64,000 bases of DNA from positions 1 through 64,000 of the forward strand of contig NZ_JAHBZK010000014.1 in assembly GCF_019635465.1 (NCBI RefSeq). Reading direction: 5' to 3'. Under the pieces are notes generated by a model. It ran no database searches. It saw only the letters and a list, made by a program, of their open reading frames with translations, and was not told the DNA's origin. The first letter of the stretch is position 1. Each line of letters starts with the position of its first letter. The position numbers were made by a program, and so were the translations under genes. Below, piece by piece: positions 54,529 to 63,739 of the stretch. The stretch is from Hydrogenophaga sp. (GTDB taxonomy: Bacteria; Pseudomonadota; Gammaproteobacteria; Burkholderiales; Burkholderiaceae_C).

Positions 54529-55413
54529 TCATTGTGCGGCGGCGCGGGTGGGCCACAGCACGCTGGCGATGGCAACCATGACGAACAGGATCGCCAGCCA
54601 GTCCTGCCAGTGCGGGATTTCGCCCACGATGAAGGTGGCCGACAGCGTGCCCACCAACGGGATCGCCATCACGCTCATGGCGCTGGTGGCCGGTGGCAAG
54701 TGGCGCGCCAAGCCGAACCAGATCAGCTGCGCCACACCGTAGTTGATGATCACGCCATAGGCCAGGGCCAGCCACATCGGCAGGCTGAAACGCTGCGGCG
54801 CGGGCACTGGCTCCAGGGCGATGGCCAGAACCCACAACACGCCGCTGCCCAGCAGCAGCATCCACACCGTGACCACCATGGGCGTGAGCTGAAAGTGCGC
54901 GCGCTTGAAGGTGAGGGTGCCCAGGCCCCAGCAGGCCGCGGCACCCAGCATCCAGGCAATGCCAGCGGGGCGGCCGCTGAGACTTTGCAACTCGTGCCAG
55001 AGCAGCAGGCCGATGGCGATGCCGGCCGATACCACCGCCAGGCGCACGCGCGGCGTGACGCGCTCGCCAAAGAACAAAGCGCCCAGCAACACGGTGAAGA
55101 TCGGCATGGTGAAGCCGATGATGGCCGCACGCCCCGACGCCAGCTCCTTCACGCCGAAGATCGAGAGCGTGTGCCAGCCCAGAATGTTGGGCAGGCCCAG
55201 CCAGGCAATCGTGAGCCACTCGCGCCCGCGGGGCCACATGCGCTCGCCGTGCTGTGCGACGTAGACGAACAACCAGAGCGCGCCCAGGCACATGGTGCTG
55301 GCGCGAAAGTACAGCGGTGTGAGCTCTTGCAGCGAGAGCTTCATCATCGGCCAGTTGACCCCCCACATGAGGGTCAGACCCACCAGGGCCCAAAGCTGTC
55401 GGCGGCTGAGCAT
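54529..55413 (-). CDS. EamA/DMT family transporter
   Basis: A 294-residue membrane protein with ten predicted helices in two EamA repeats. It opens LWALVGLTLMWGVNWPMMKL and has the typical RAAIIGFTMPIFTVLLGALFFGERV near 106 and MSVMAIPLVGTLSATFIVGEI near 249 at the ends of each repeat. Family members export metabolites or amino acids; the cargo is unknown. It sits between thyA and folA and is four bases from the folA start. ATG 55413 is chosen; longer readings overlap thyA. Confidence 0.9.
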   Translation of the reverse strand: MLSRRQLWALVGLTLMWGVNWPMMKLSLQELTPLYFRASTMCLGALWLFVYVAQHGERMWPRGREWLTIAWLGLPNILGWHTLSIFGVKELASGRAAIIGFTMPIFTVLLGALFFGERVTPRVRLAVVSAGIAIGLLLWHELQSLSGRPAGIAWMLGAAACWGLGTLTFKRAHFQLTPMVVTVWMLLLGSGVLWVLAIALEPVPAPQRFSLPMWLALAYGVIINYGVAQLIWFGLARHLPPATSAMSVMAIPLVGTLSATFIVGEIPHWQDWLAILFVMVAIASVLWPTRAAAQ

Positions 55414-55421
55414 GGGGGCGC

Positions 55422-56258
55422 TCAGACCGCGACCGGGGCTTTGATGACGGCGTGGTGCTGGTAGTCGACGATCTCGAAGTCGTCGAGCGCGTAGTCGAAG
55501 ATCGACGCCGGGCGGCGCTTGATCTTCAGCGTTGGATAGGCGAAGGGCGTGCGCGAGAGCTGCTCCTGCACCTGCTCGCGGTGGTTGCTGTAGATGTGGC
55601 AATCGCCACCGGTCCAGATGAACTCGCCCACCTCAAGGTCGCATTGCTGCGCCACCATGTGCGTGAGCAGGGCGTAGCTGGCGATGTTGAACGGCACACC
55701 CAGAAAGATGTCGGCGCTGCGCTGGTAGAGCTGGCAGCTGAGCTTGCCCCGCCCACCGGGCGTCTCCGACGGGGCCACGTAGAACTGGAAGAACGCGTGG
55801 CAGGGCATCAGCGCCATCTTGTTCAGGTCGGCCACGTTCCAGGCACTGACGATGATGCGGCGCGAATCGGGGTTGGTCTTGAGCTGCTTGACCACCTCGG
55901 CGATCTGGTCGATGTGACCGCCGTCCGGCGTGGGCCAGCTGCGCCATTGCACGCCGTAGACCGGGCCCAGGTCGCCGTCTTCGCGGGCCCATTCGTCCCA
56001 GATGGTGCAACCGCGCTCCTGCAACCACTTGACGTTGCTGTCGCCGCGCAGGAACCACAGCAGCTCCACGATGATGGCCTTGGTGAACACCTTCTTGGTG
56101 GTCACCAGCGGGAAGCCTTCGTTCAGATCGAAGCGCATCTGGTGGCCGAACACGCTCACGGTGCCGGTCCCGGTGCGGTCGGTCTTGGGCACGCCCGTGG
56201 TGAACACGTGGCGCATGAAGTCTTCGTACTGGGAACGGATGGGGCGGGAGGGCGTCAT
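55422..56258 (-). CDS. thyA: Thymidylate synthase ThyA
   Basis: A 278-residue folate-dependent enzyme that methylates dUMP. The start is [20 protein letters not shown]. The catalytic cysteine is in [12 protein letters not shown] near 158, the substrate arginines in [19 protein letters not shown], and the folate loop in [17 protein letters not shown] near 30. Length fits the non-inserted form. ATG 56258 is preferred over 56276. Confidence 0.97.
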   Translation of the reverse strand: MTPSRPIRSQYEDFMRHVFTTGVPKTDRTGTGTVSVFGHQMRFDLNEGFPLVTTKKVFTKAIIVELLWFLRGDSNVKWLQERGCTIWDEWAREDGDLGPVYGVQWRSWPTPDGGHIDQIAEVVKQLKTNPDSRRIIVSAWNVADLNKMALMPCHAFFQFYVAPSETPGGRGKLSCQLYQRSADIFLGVPFNIASYALLTHMVAQQCDLEVGEFIWTGGDCHIYSNHREQVQEQLSRTPFAYPTLKIKRRPASIFDYALDDFEIVDYQHHAVIKAPVAV

Positions 56259-56309
56259 GGCGGCTCGTCGAGGCAAGCCGGCATTGTGCCTCGGCGCCGC
56301 TGCCGGCCG

Positions 56310-57245
56310 TCAGGGCCGGGCCGATACCGTCTGCTGCAGCAGGGGCGATGGCGAGGTCAGCGTCGGATCGAACGGGTGTTCGAGCAGCGCGAAGTAGCGC
56401 TGGATGCGCTGCACGTAGTCGCGCGTCTCGGCAAACGGCGGCACGCCGCCGTATTTGTCCACCGCGCCTTCGCCGGCGTTGTAGGCGGCCACCGCCAGAG
56501 GCACCTGCCCACGGAAGTACGACAGCAGCCAGCGCAGGTAGGCCATGCCGCCGCGGATGTTCTGCTCGGGGTCGAAGGGCTTGCGCACCGCGAACCGCGC
56601 CGCCGTTTCGGGAATCAGCTGCATCAGGCCCTGCGCGTTCTTGTCGGACACGGCCTGGGCATTGAAATTGGACTCGGCGCGGATGATGGCGTAGACCAAG
56701 CCCGGCTCCAGGCCGAAGCGTGGTGCCAGGCGGTCGACGATCTTCATCACGCGCTGTTGCTCGGGGGTGTCGATGTGTGCGCGGTAGGCGGTGCGCCGGG
56801 CCAGCAATTCATCGGCCAGGCGTTGTCGTTCGGCCTGCTCGGCGGCGGTGCGCGCCTCGTGGGCGTCGGCCTCGCGCACGCAGTCGGGTTTGTCGGCCGG
56901 GGTGTTCATGCGCTGGAACATGGCCTGGGCCTGCGTGTCCCCTTGCAGGGCAGCACGGGCAAACCAGTGGGCGGCAAAACCGTCGTTGCGCGGCACGCCG
57001 CGGCCGTTGGCATAGAGCCAGCCGAGGTTGTAGGCGGACACCGCATCGCCCGCAAGGGCGGCCTGGCAATAGAGCTGCACGGCGGCGCTCACGTCGCGCG
57101 GCACACCCTCACCGTGTTCGAGCGCGATCGCCTGCTCGCGCCAGTGGGTGCGCAAGGCCGGGTCGACCGGTGTCGCCGCGCGCACCGGCGCGCCCAGCAG
57201 GGGCAGCGCCAGGCAGGCAACGACGGCGAACGAGGTGGGCTTCAT
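56310..57245 (-). CDS. Lytic transglycosylase with Sel1 repeats
   Basis: A 311-residue exported protein. The signal peptide is MKPTSFAVVACLALPLLGAP with a cut near 23. Two Sel1-like repeats (about 50-115) contain AVQLYCQAALAGDAVSAYNL and HWFARAALQGDTQAQAMF. The C-terminal SLT domain (about 170-290) has the catalytic glutamate in IIRAESNFNAQAVS, then AQGLMQLIPETAARF and AYNAGEGAVDKYGGVPPFAE. It cuts the peptidoglycan glycan strand. The start overlaps the preceding gene as ATGA. Confidence 0.92.
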   Translation of the reverse strand: MKPTSFAVVACLALPLLGAPVRAATPVDPALRTHWREQAIALEHGEGVPRDVSAAVQLYCQAALAGDAVSAYNLGWLYANGRGVPRNDGFAAHWFARAALQGDTQAQAMFQRMNTPADKPDCVREADAHEARTAAEQAERQRLADELLARRTAYRAHIDTPEQQRVMKIVDRLAPRFGLEPGLVYAIIRAESNFNAQAVSDKNAQGLMQLIPETAARFAVRKPFDPEQNIRGGMAYLRWLLSYFRGQVPLAVAAYNAGEGAVDKYGGVPPFAETRDYVQRIQRYFALLEHPFDPTLTSPSPLLQQTVSARP

Positions 57246-58663
57246 GGCAACAGGACGCGACCGGGATTGCAGCGGTTGTGGGGGTCCAGCGCCTGTTTGA
57301 TGCGGCGCATCATCGTCAGCGCCACCGGGTCCTTGAAGTGGGTCAGGTGCTCGGCCTTGAGGCTGCCCACACCGTGCTCGGCGCTGATCGAGCCATCGTA
57401 GCGGGCGACCTGGTCGAACACCAGTTGGTTGACCCACATTTCCTGCTCGATCAGGAAGTTTTTGGCATCTGCGCCGGCCGGCGCCTGCACGTTGTAGTGC
57501 AGGTTGCCATCGCCCAGGTGCCCGAAGTTGACCAGCCGCACGCCAGGAATCTCGCGCTGCAACAAGGCGTCGGTGTCATCGCAGAAGGCCGGAATGCGCG
57601 AGACCGGAATGCTGATGTCGTGCTTGATGTTCAGCCCTTCCTGGGCCTGCGCCAGCGGAATGTTCTCGCGGATGTGCCACAGGCCATGCGCCTGCGCGAT
57701 CGATTCGGCGACCACGGCGTCGCTCACCAGGCCTTGCTCGATGGCGGCCTCCAGCAGCCCTTCGAACTGTGTGCGCGCGTGGTCTTCGCTTTCGCTGTCG
57801 CTGTTCTCGAGCAGCACGCAATACGGCGCCGTCTGCCACAGCGGCACGCGCAACTGCGGCATGTGGCGATCGACCAGCGACAGCGCGAACTGCCCCATGA
57901 CCTCGAAGCCGGTGAGCCCGGAGGCCAGGCGCTGCTGCGCCAGTCCGAGCAGCGCCACCGCCGCCTGCAGTGAGGGCACCGACGCCCAGGCCGTGAGGGT
58001 GGCGGCCGGTTGCGGGTAGAGCTTGAGCGTGGCCGCGGTGATGATGCCCAGCGTGCCTTCACTGCCCACAAACAGGTCTCGCAGGTCGTAACCGGTGTTG
58101 TCCTTGCGCAGGCCGCTCAGGCCGTTCCAGACGTCGCCATCGGGCGTCACCACCTCCAGGCCCAGGCACAGCTCGCGCGCGTTGCCGTAGCGCAGCACCT
58201 GGGTGCCGCCCGCGTTGGTGGCCAGGTTGCCGCCGATGGTGCAGCTGCCTTCGGCCGCCAGGCTCAGGGGAAACAGCAGGCCCTCGGCCTCGGCCGCTTG
58301 CTGCACCGCCTGCAGCACGCAGCCGGCGTCCACCGTCATGGTCAGGTTGGCGTGGTCGATGGCGCGCACCTGGTTCATGCGTTGCAGGCTCAGCACCACC
58401 TGGGTGCCGCTGTCATCGGGTACCGATCCGACCACCAGCCCGGTATTGCCCCCCTGCGGCACCAGCGTGGCGCCGTGCGCCGCACAGGCGCGCACGACAG
58501 CGGCCGCCTCGGCGGTGTTGCCTGGGCGCACCACCGCCAGCGCCCGGCCATGGGCGCGCTGGCGCCAGTCGCGTTCATAAGCGGCCAGATCGTGGGTGTC
58601 GCGGGTGAGCACGTTGGCGGCGCCCACGGCGGTGCGCAGGGCATCCAGCAGATCGGACTTCAT
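57242..58663 (-). CDS. FAD-binding oxidase, GlcD / D-2-hydroxyacid dehydrogenase type
   Basis: A 473-residue flavoprotein of the vanillyl-alcohol-oxidase fold. FAD motifs are VPQGGNTGLVVGSVPDDSG near 69, EGSCTIGGNLATNAGG near 137 and VGSEGTLGIITAATLKLYP near 199. The C-terminal segment GHLGDGNLHYNVQ near 374 and the end HNRCNPGRVLLP are typical of D-lactate/D-2-hydroxyglutarate dehydrogenases. No iron-sulphur domain is fused. The electron acceptor is probably an electron-transfer flavoprotein or quinone. It overlaps the neighbours on both sides by four bases. Confidence 0.9.
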   Translation of the reverse strand: MKSDLLDALRTAVGAANVLTRDTHDLAAYERDWRQRAHGRALAVVRPGNTAEAAAVVRACAAHGATLVPQGGNTGLVVGSVPDDSGTQVVLSLQRMNQVRAIDHANLTMTVDAGCVLQAVQQAAEAEGLLFPLSLAAEGSCTIGGNLATNAGGTQVLRYGNARELCLGLEVVTPDGDVWNGLSGLRKDNTGYDLRDLFVGSEGTLGIITAATLKLYPQPAATLTAWASVPSLQAAVALLGLAQQRLASGLTGFEVMGQFALSLVDRHMPQLRVPLWQTAPYCVLLENSDSESEDHARTQFEGLLEAAIEQGLVSDAVVAESIAQAHGLWHIRENIPLAQAQEGLNIKHDISIPVSRIPAFCDDTDALLQREIPGVRLVNFGHLGDGNLHYNVQAPAGADAKNFLIEQEMWVNQLVFDQVARYDGSISAEHGVGSLKAEHLTHFKDPVALTMMRRIKQALDPHNRCNPGRVLLP

Positions 58664-59106
58664 GGACGGGGCGCCGCGGCGCGTTCGGCGGCTTCGTTGG
58701 CAGCGGCCACGTCGGCGGCAACCGCGTCGGGGCCGGCGGCGCGCAGGCGAATGCGCACGTGCAGGGCGCAGGCCACAAACAGGCTGATGCACAACACAGT
58801 CTGCAGCACAGCCATCAGCGTGGACATGGCGCTTTCGCCACTGGTGGCACGCACCACGCCCTCGGTGAAGTACAGCCACACCAGCAGGCTGACCCAGCGG
58901 TAGGTGTACATGCGGTTCTTGAGCAGACCGGCCAGCGGCAGGGCCAGCGGCAGCACCTTGATGGCCCACCAGGAGCCCCCTTCGCGCAGCGGCGCCAGCC
59001 ACAGTTCCCAGGCCAGACCGACGGCGATCAGGCCCACCAGGCTGGCCACTGCCAGGGCACGAGTGAAGGCCACGCGAGAGGCGGTGGCGGCGGAAACGGA
59101 CGACAT
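58660..59106 (-). CDS. DUF2069 membrane protein
   Basis: A 148-residue protein with four predicted helices, family DUF2069. The family core is LPLALPLAGLLKNRMYTYRWVSLLVWLYFTEG, seen here with the MYTYRW turn near 65. The last 30 residues are alanine-rich and charged. Function is unknown. It overlaps the FAD oxidase by four bases (ATGA) and starts 38 bases from the divergent yihY-type gene. Confidence 0.88.
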   Translation of the reverse strand: MSSVSAATASRVAFTRALAVASLVGLIAVGLAWELWLAPLREGGSWWAIKVLPLALPLAGLLKNRMYTYRWVSLLVWLYFTEGVVRATSGESAMSTLMAVLQTVLCISLFVACALHVRIRLRAAGPDAVAADVAAANEAAERAAAPRP

Positions 59107-59144
59107 GCGGACCCTGCAGAAAACGAGGCTGGCATGATACCGGG

Positions 59145-60386
59145 ATGACCCTTGCCGACCGCCTTGACGCGCTGCGTGCGCTGGCCCACGACGTGTGGGA
59201 AGCCGCGCTCAATTTCCCCTGGCGCACCACGGCAATCACCCTGCGGGAGCGCTTTCGCGAAGACCGGCTGGGCATTACTGCCAGCAGCCTGACCTTCACC
59301 ACCACCATTTCGCTGGTGCCCTTGTTCACCGTGGCGTTGGCCATCTTCAGTGCCTTTCCCACCTTCGATCGACTGCAGCGGCTGCTGCAGCGCAGCCTGG
59401 TTGAAAGCCTGGTGCCCGAGAGCATTGCGCGACCGGTGCTGGGCTACCTCAACCAGTTCGCGGCCAAGGCCACGCAGATGGGCGGTGCGGGCGCTTTGGT
59501 GCTGCTGGTCACGGCGCTGGCGCTCATCCTGACCATCGATCGCAAGCTCAACGACATCTGGCGGGTGCGCCAGCCGCGGCCGATCGCGCAGCGCGTGCTG
59601 GTGTACTGGGCCGTGCTGACGCTGGGGCCCCTGTTGCTGGCCGGCAGCGTCGCAGCCACCACCTATGCCGTGGGCGGCGCCCGCGCCATGGCGGCCTTGC
59701 CGGCGCCGGTGCGTTTCCTGATCGACTCGCTGCAACTGGCCCTGTCGACCGGCGCCATGGCCGCGCTCTATCGCTATGTGCCCAACACCCGCGTGCGCTG
59801 GAGCCATGCGGTGCTGGGTGGGTTGTTTGCCGCCGTGGCGCTGGAGGTGGCCAAGGAAGGATTGGCCTGGTACCTCAAGCAGGTTCCCACGTTCTCGGTG
59901 CTGTACGGCACCTTCGCGACCGCGCCGATCCTGCTGGTGTGGATTTACCTGGCCTGGGTCATCGTGTTGCTGGGCGCGGTCATCACCGCCTACCTGCCCA
60001 GCCTGCTCACTGGCGTGGCACGGCGTGCCGACGCGCCGGGCTGGAACTTTCAGCTGGCCTTGGAGGTGATGGCGCAACTGGATGCCGCACGAACCGAATC
60101 ACCCAGAGGGCAAAGCCTCGAGTCATTGGCGGCCTCGCTGCGCGTGGAAGCCCTGCAACTCGAGGAACCGGTGGCCGCGCTCGTGGCGTTGGACTGGCTC
60201 GGTCGTCTTGACGAAGACGCCGAGCGCTATGTGCTGCTCATCGATCCCACGCAAACCGCGCTTGGCCCGTTGATGGAGCGGCTGCTGCTGTCGCGCCAGA
60301 GCGCGACGTCGAGGCTGTGGGACCAAAGCCGCTGGGCCGCCATGACCGTGGCCGAAGCGTTGCCCGAGCCGTTGCGGTTGCGCTGA
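59145..60386 (+). CDS. YihY/BrkB family inner-membrane protein
   Basis: A 413-residue protein with about six membrane helices in the first 290 residues. Family segments are LGITASSLTFTTTISLVPLF near 42, NDIWRVRQPRPIAQRVLVYW near 137 and GTFATAPILLVWIYLAWVIV near 254. The C-terminal 120 residues are a soluble winged-helix-like extension. Older databases call this family ribonuclease BN, which is a mistake. Its function is unknown. Its stop is six bases from that of the M48 gene. Confidence 0.9.
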   Translation: MTLADRLDALRALAHDVWEAALNFPWRTTAITLRERFREDRLGITASSLTFTTTISLVPLFTVALAIFSAFPTFDRLQRLLQRSLVESLVPESIARPVLGYLNQFAAKATQMGGAGALVLLVTALALILTIDRKLNDIWRVRQPRPIAQRVLVYWAVLTLGPLLLAGSVAATTYAVGGARAMAALPAPVRFLIDSLQLALSTGAMAALYRYVPNTRVRWSHAVLGGLFAAVALEVAKEGLAWYLKQVPTFSVLYGTFATAPILLVWIYLAWVIVLLGAVITAYLPSLLTGVARRADAPGWNFQLALEVMAQLDAARTESPRGQSLESLAASLRVEALQLEEPVAALVALDWLGRLDEDAERYVLLIDPTQTALGPLMERLLLSRQSATSRLWDQSRWAAMTVAEALPEPLRLR

Positions 60387-60392
60387 GCGGGC

Positions 60393-61496
60393 TCATCGGG
60401 TGGACGGAGGCAGCTTGGTCGCCGCCTTGACCCCACCGGCCTTCAGCTCGCTCAAGACGTCTTTGAACAAGGCCTCACGCTCTCCGGTCGATGGGTGGCG
60501 GTCCACGGGTCGTTCGACGATGGCCGCCACATCCGCGAGATTGGTACTGGTGACCACTGCAAGATCAGCGTGATCCTTGCCGATGGCAGGGGGTAGCGAG
60601 GCCAGAAAGTCGCGAACCGCGCTGTACAAGCGGGCGTCGTCGTCAAACATGCGCTGTGTGATTCGCACGGCGCAGGCATCCGATTGCAGTTCCTGGTGGA
60701 CCTTGTGGCGCTCGAATTGCAGCTTGCCCGAAACGACCGTCTTGAGCACTTCTGTCTGGCCCTGGCTGATGTTGGTGAGTTGTTCCATCAACTCGGTCAG
60801 GCTCATGGACAAGGCCAGGGTGTCGATGATGCGCGCCTGAAGGGCGCGCGTTTCGTGTCGCTGCAAGACGTGGGCGATCTCATGGGCGAAGGCCAGATGC
60901 GCCATGTTGTACTTGCGCGAATCCTTGAGAAGATTGCTGTCCAGAAAGATGAAGCCACCCGGCAGAGCCATGGCGTTGCCTTCGTTCGAGGCACGGACGA
61001 ACACTTGGAACTGGTACGGATGCGATTCGCCGATGCCTTCGGTTGCACGCTGCATCAAGGTGTCCGCCGCTGCGTAGAGCTTGGGGTCGTCCTCGCGTTC
61101 GATCAGCTTGCCGCTGTCCCGAATGACGCCGAGGTAGTGCTCGCCGTAGGCCACTTCGAGAGGCATCGGAAGCCAGTTCATGCGGGCGGCGGCGGTGCGC
61201 ACGGCCGCCGAGACCTTGTACCCGCCAGGCGCGGCTGCGGTTTGCCCAAGATTGAAAATGGATCGAAAGCCTTCGGTGAACCCAACGCGGGTGAGCTCCA
61301 CGAAGTTGCTGCTCAGGTCGAATGGCGCCACCATTTTGGTGCATTTGCCGTCGCCATCGATGGAGGCCAGCGACACCGCCTTTCGACCGACTTGAATGCG
61401 CTCGCCAGGCTTGGTTTGCGCCGCGGCGACCAGCGCCGCACACGCGAGCAGCGCAACTGCGGCGCCACGCGCCCAAGGCATCCCTGTGTTCATCAT
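60393..61496 (-). CDS. Periplasmic M48 family metallopeptidase
   Basis: A 367-residue exported protein with a signal sequence (GAAVALLACAALVAAAQ, cut near 27). The zinc motif HEIAH is at 205-209, and the third ligand Glu269 with Asp273 is in ELQSDACAV. This HExxH ... ExxxD pattern is that of M48 peptidases such as BepA and LoiP, which act in outer-membrane quality control. It lacks the BepA TPR tail; the C-terminal 90 residues are helical. Its start overlaps the upstream small-protein gene by four bases, so the two are probably co-translated. Confidence 0.88.
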   Translation of the reverse strand: MMNTGMPWARGAAVALLACAALVAAAQTKPGERIQVGRKAVSLASIDGDGKCTKMVAPFDLSSNFVELTRVGFTEGFRSIFNLGQTAAAPGGYKVSAAVRTAAARMNWLPMPLEVAYGEHYLGVIRDSGKLIEREDDPKLYAAADTLMQRATEGIGESHPYQFQVFVRASNEGNAMALPGGFIFLDSNLLKDSRKYNMAHLAFAHEIAHVLQRHETRALQARIIDTLALSMSLTELMEQLTNISQGQTEVLKTVVSGKLQFERHKVHQELQSDACAVRITQRMFDDDARLYSAVRDFLASLPPAIGKDHADLAVVTSTNLADVAAIVERPVDRHPSTGEREALFKDVLSELKAGGVKAATKLPPSTR

Positions 61497-61948
61497 GGGG
61501 TCCCTGCCAGTTCTCGTGCCTTGACCAGGCGCAGGTCGCGCGCACTGTAGGCGCCCTTGCCGTGGAAGAGTGCCGCCTCCCGCATCGTGCGTTCCAGCGG
61601 GTCGGGCAGCGCCGAGATCGATGCCAGTTCCGCAGCGACGGCTGCATCGGCCCGCAGCTGGGATTCTTCCTGTGCGGCCTGTGCCGCATCAACGCCGGTG
61701 GATGTCTTGAGCTGGGAGCCACCATGCACGCGGGCGCTGGTGGCCATCTTGAGCACAGCGATCATGGATCGACATTTGTCGGGCTGCAGGGCCTTGATGC
61801 CAACGCTCTCAAGCAAGGCCTTCCACAGCGGCTGTCCTTCGTGGGTGACCGAGATTTGCCTGGCCGGGTCGCAGGGCGCTGTTGCATCGGATGCTGCGTG
61901 CAGCGTCGACGACATGGCGAGAACACAAAGGGCGAGGGTGTGTCGCAC
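61493..61948 (-). CDS. Small periplasmic protein of unknown function
   Basis: A 151-residue exported protein starting at GTG 61948. The signal peptide is MRHTLALCVLAMSSTLHAAS. The mature part has two cysteines (near 26 and 59) that could form a disulphide, then a helical, alanine-rich half (QAAQEESQLRADAAVAAELA). I recognise no family. It lies between the CHASE2 gene (21 bases upstream) and the M48 gene (four-base overlap), which suggests that it works with one or both. Confidence 0.72.
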   Translation of the reverse strand: MRHTLALCVLAMSSTLHAASDATAPCDPARQISVTHEGQPLWKALLESVGIKALQPDKCRSMIAVLKMATSARVHGGSQLKTSTGVDAAQAAQEESQLRADAAVAAELASISALPDPLERTMREAALFHGKGAYSARDLRLVKARELAGTP

Positions 61949-61969
61949 GGCGGCTCCTTTCTTTTCGAG

Positions 61970-63544
61970 TCAGTGCGCCAGGTGCAGGGCGGCCGCAATG
62001 ACCACGGTGAGGTAAATCACCTTGGGAACGGCATACAGAAACACATGCAGCAAGCTCCAGAGGTCGCCCCCCAATCCTTGTCCGAGGCGGCGCAGGCTCA
62101 GAATCAGGGATTCCTTCGCCGATGCAGGGGTCAGCGGCGCCGACTGCACGCCCGCCGTGACGAAGCCATCGATCGTCATGCCGACCAGTACGGGCACTGG
62201 CGAAACCCACAAGTCGCTTTGGTGCAGCGCGTATGCGGCAATCGCCACGCCGCCGATGGCGGCCATCGCGAGCCCCAGCGTGAGAGCAACCAGTGCCAGC
62301 CAGGCGTTGTGTGACTTCAGAGGAATGAGCCCGATCAGGTTGCCCTGGTCACGACGCGCGTCGAACCAGACGTGCCAGCAGTGATGTGCCAGCGCACCGA
62401 AGAGCACGCCAAACAGCACATCCATCAGGAAGCTGACCAAAGAGTTCTCGTTGACGGGCGCTGCGGACGCGGCCATGGCATGCACTTCGGCACCGCTGCG
62501 CACCCCCAATGGGGTGATGAACTGATCGGCTGGGTCGGAGCCGCTGCCGAACACTACGGATGTATTGCGCCAATCGATCTCCTGACCGACATCCTCCTGG
62601 CTGGCGCAGTCGAGGCGAATCCTGGGCGCCGGGACTTGCGTGGGCAAGGTGTCGGGGCACCAGTGCGCGACGCGCGTCAGGTGCAGCGACTTGTGGAACG
62701 GCAGGATGCGCGCTTGCGTGTCTGGGCAAGGCGAGGACACGCATTTGCCGTTGGGCCGGTACCGTTTCGTGACCTGCTCTCCAAGCTGATCGAGTGTGGT
62801 CGACCCGCTATCGGGGTTCACCAGGGCCCGAGCAAGCTCTTCGCTGCCGCCGATCGACGGGCAAAGATTGCCCAGATCTCCCCTCGCACCCGCACCGGCG
62901 CGCAGGCCGACGCCAACGGTCAATGCGTCGTAGGCCATCGACCGGGTGACCATGCCCAAGGTGGGGTGCAGCCTCGGGTCAGCGATGGCAACACCGGCCC
63001 GACACATCTCGATCAACCACGCCGCGCGCCTGGATTGCAGCTCGGGGTTGGTCACCGTCCGCGGGGCGATGAGCGTCAACGAAGTGGCGTTGCGTTTCAG
63101 CAGCGCGTGCAACGCCTTCTCCTCCGTGTCGAAAGCCTTGTCAACGTGCGCGCGTGCCGAAGGCGAAACGTCCAGGTCAAGCACGATGTGTTTCACGCCC
63201 GGCCTGGAGAGCAGGTAGCCCAAGTCTTCGCTCAGCGCCTGTCTGGGCAGCGGACTCGTGCCGGCGTATTTCGTTTCGTACCTGGACCGATCGATGAGGA
63301 CCGCTACGACCGACACCGGGTCTTGCAAAGAGGCGCTCGGGCGCGCAAGGTGGCTCGCCAGATTGAAGGTCGCAAGCGTCGGGACCTCAAGCGGTGTCAA
63401 CAGCCACTTCACCGTGGAGAGGTGCAGCAGGCTTGCCATGAAGATCGCGGCCACCAACAGGTGCCACCACGAGAACCCATGGCTGTGGGCATCGTCCTCA
63501 CCATCGCCGTCCTCGTCGTCGACGTTGTTGGTCGCGTGCGTCAC
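61970..63544 (-). CDS. CHASE2-type sensor membrane protein without output domain
   Basis: A 524-residue membrane protein. After an acidic cytoplasmic start (NNVDDEDGDGEDD), helix 1 (about 24-42) leads to a large periplasmic CHASE2-like domain (about 50-370) with VAVLIDRSRYETKY near 81 and VKHIVLDLDVSPSARAHV near 118. Four or five C-terminal helices follow (about 375-520). No kinase, cyclase or other output domain is present, which is unusual for CHASE2 proteins. The GTG at 63544 follows GGAGGAG; a TTG at 63580 has no ribosome site. It is first of a three-gene unit with the small periplasmic protein and the M48 peptidase. Confidence 0.78.
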   Translation of the reverse strand: MTHATNNVDDEDGDGEDDAHSHGFSWWHLLVAAIFMASLLHLSTVKWLLTPLEVPTLATFNLASHLARPSASLQDPVSVVAVLIDRSRYETKYAGTSPLPRQALSEDLGYLLSRPGVKHIVLDLDVSPSARAHVDKAFDTEEKALHALLKRNATSLTLIAPRTVTNPELQSRRAAWLIEMCRAGVAIADPRLHPTLGMVTRSMAYDALTVGVGLRAGAGARGDLGNLCPSIGGSEELARALVNPDSGSTTLDQLGEQVTKRYRPNGKCVSSPCPDTQARILPFHKSLHLTRVAHWCPDTLPTQVPAPRIRLDCASQEDVGQEIDWRNTSVVFGSGSDPADQFITPLGVRSGAEVHAMAASAAPVNENSLVSFLMDVLFGVLFGALAHHCWHVWFDARRDQGNLIGLIPLKSHNAWLALVALTLGLAMAAIGGVAIAAYALHQSDLWVSPVPVLVGMTIDGFVTAGVQSAPLTPASAKESLILSLRRLGQGLGGDLWSLLHVFLYAVPKVIYLTVVIAAALHLAH

Positions 63545-63739
63545 GATCGATCTCCTCCCCGGAGGATCAATGGTCGTCAAGTGCTGGGTGTGGCCGCCTG
63601 ATCGGGCGGGATGCTCTTGAGGGCAATCGCCTGCGACGGTGCTCGCATTGCAGCATTGCGGGCCGCGTCCGTCAATCGTGTGACGATGTCATCCGCAAAG
63701 GCCCGCCCCCGCGCGGGCTCTCGGGGGCCTTGGCGCCGC

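Noticed and set aside
59145-60386. Ribonuclease BN
   Set aside because: The YihY/BrkB family was once given that name by mistake; this is a membrane protein with no nuclease motif.
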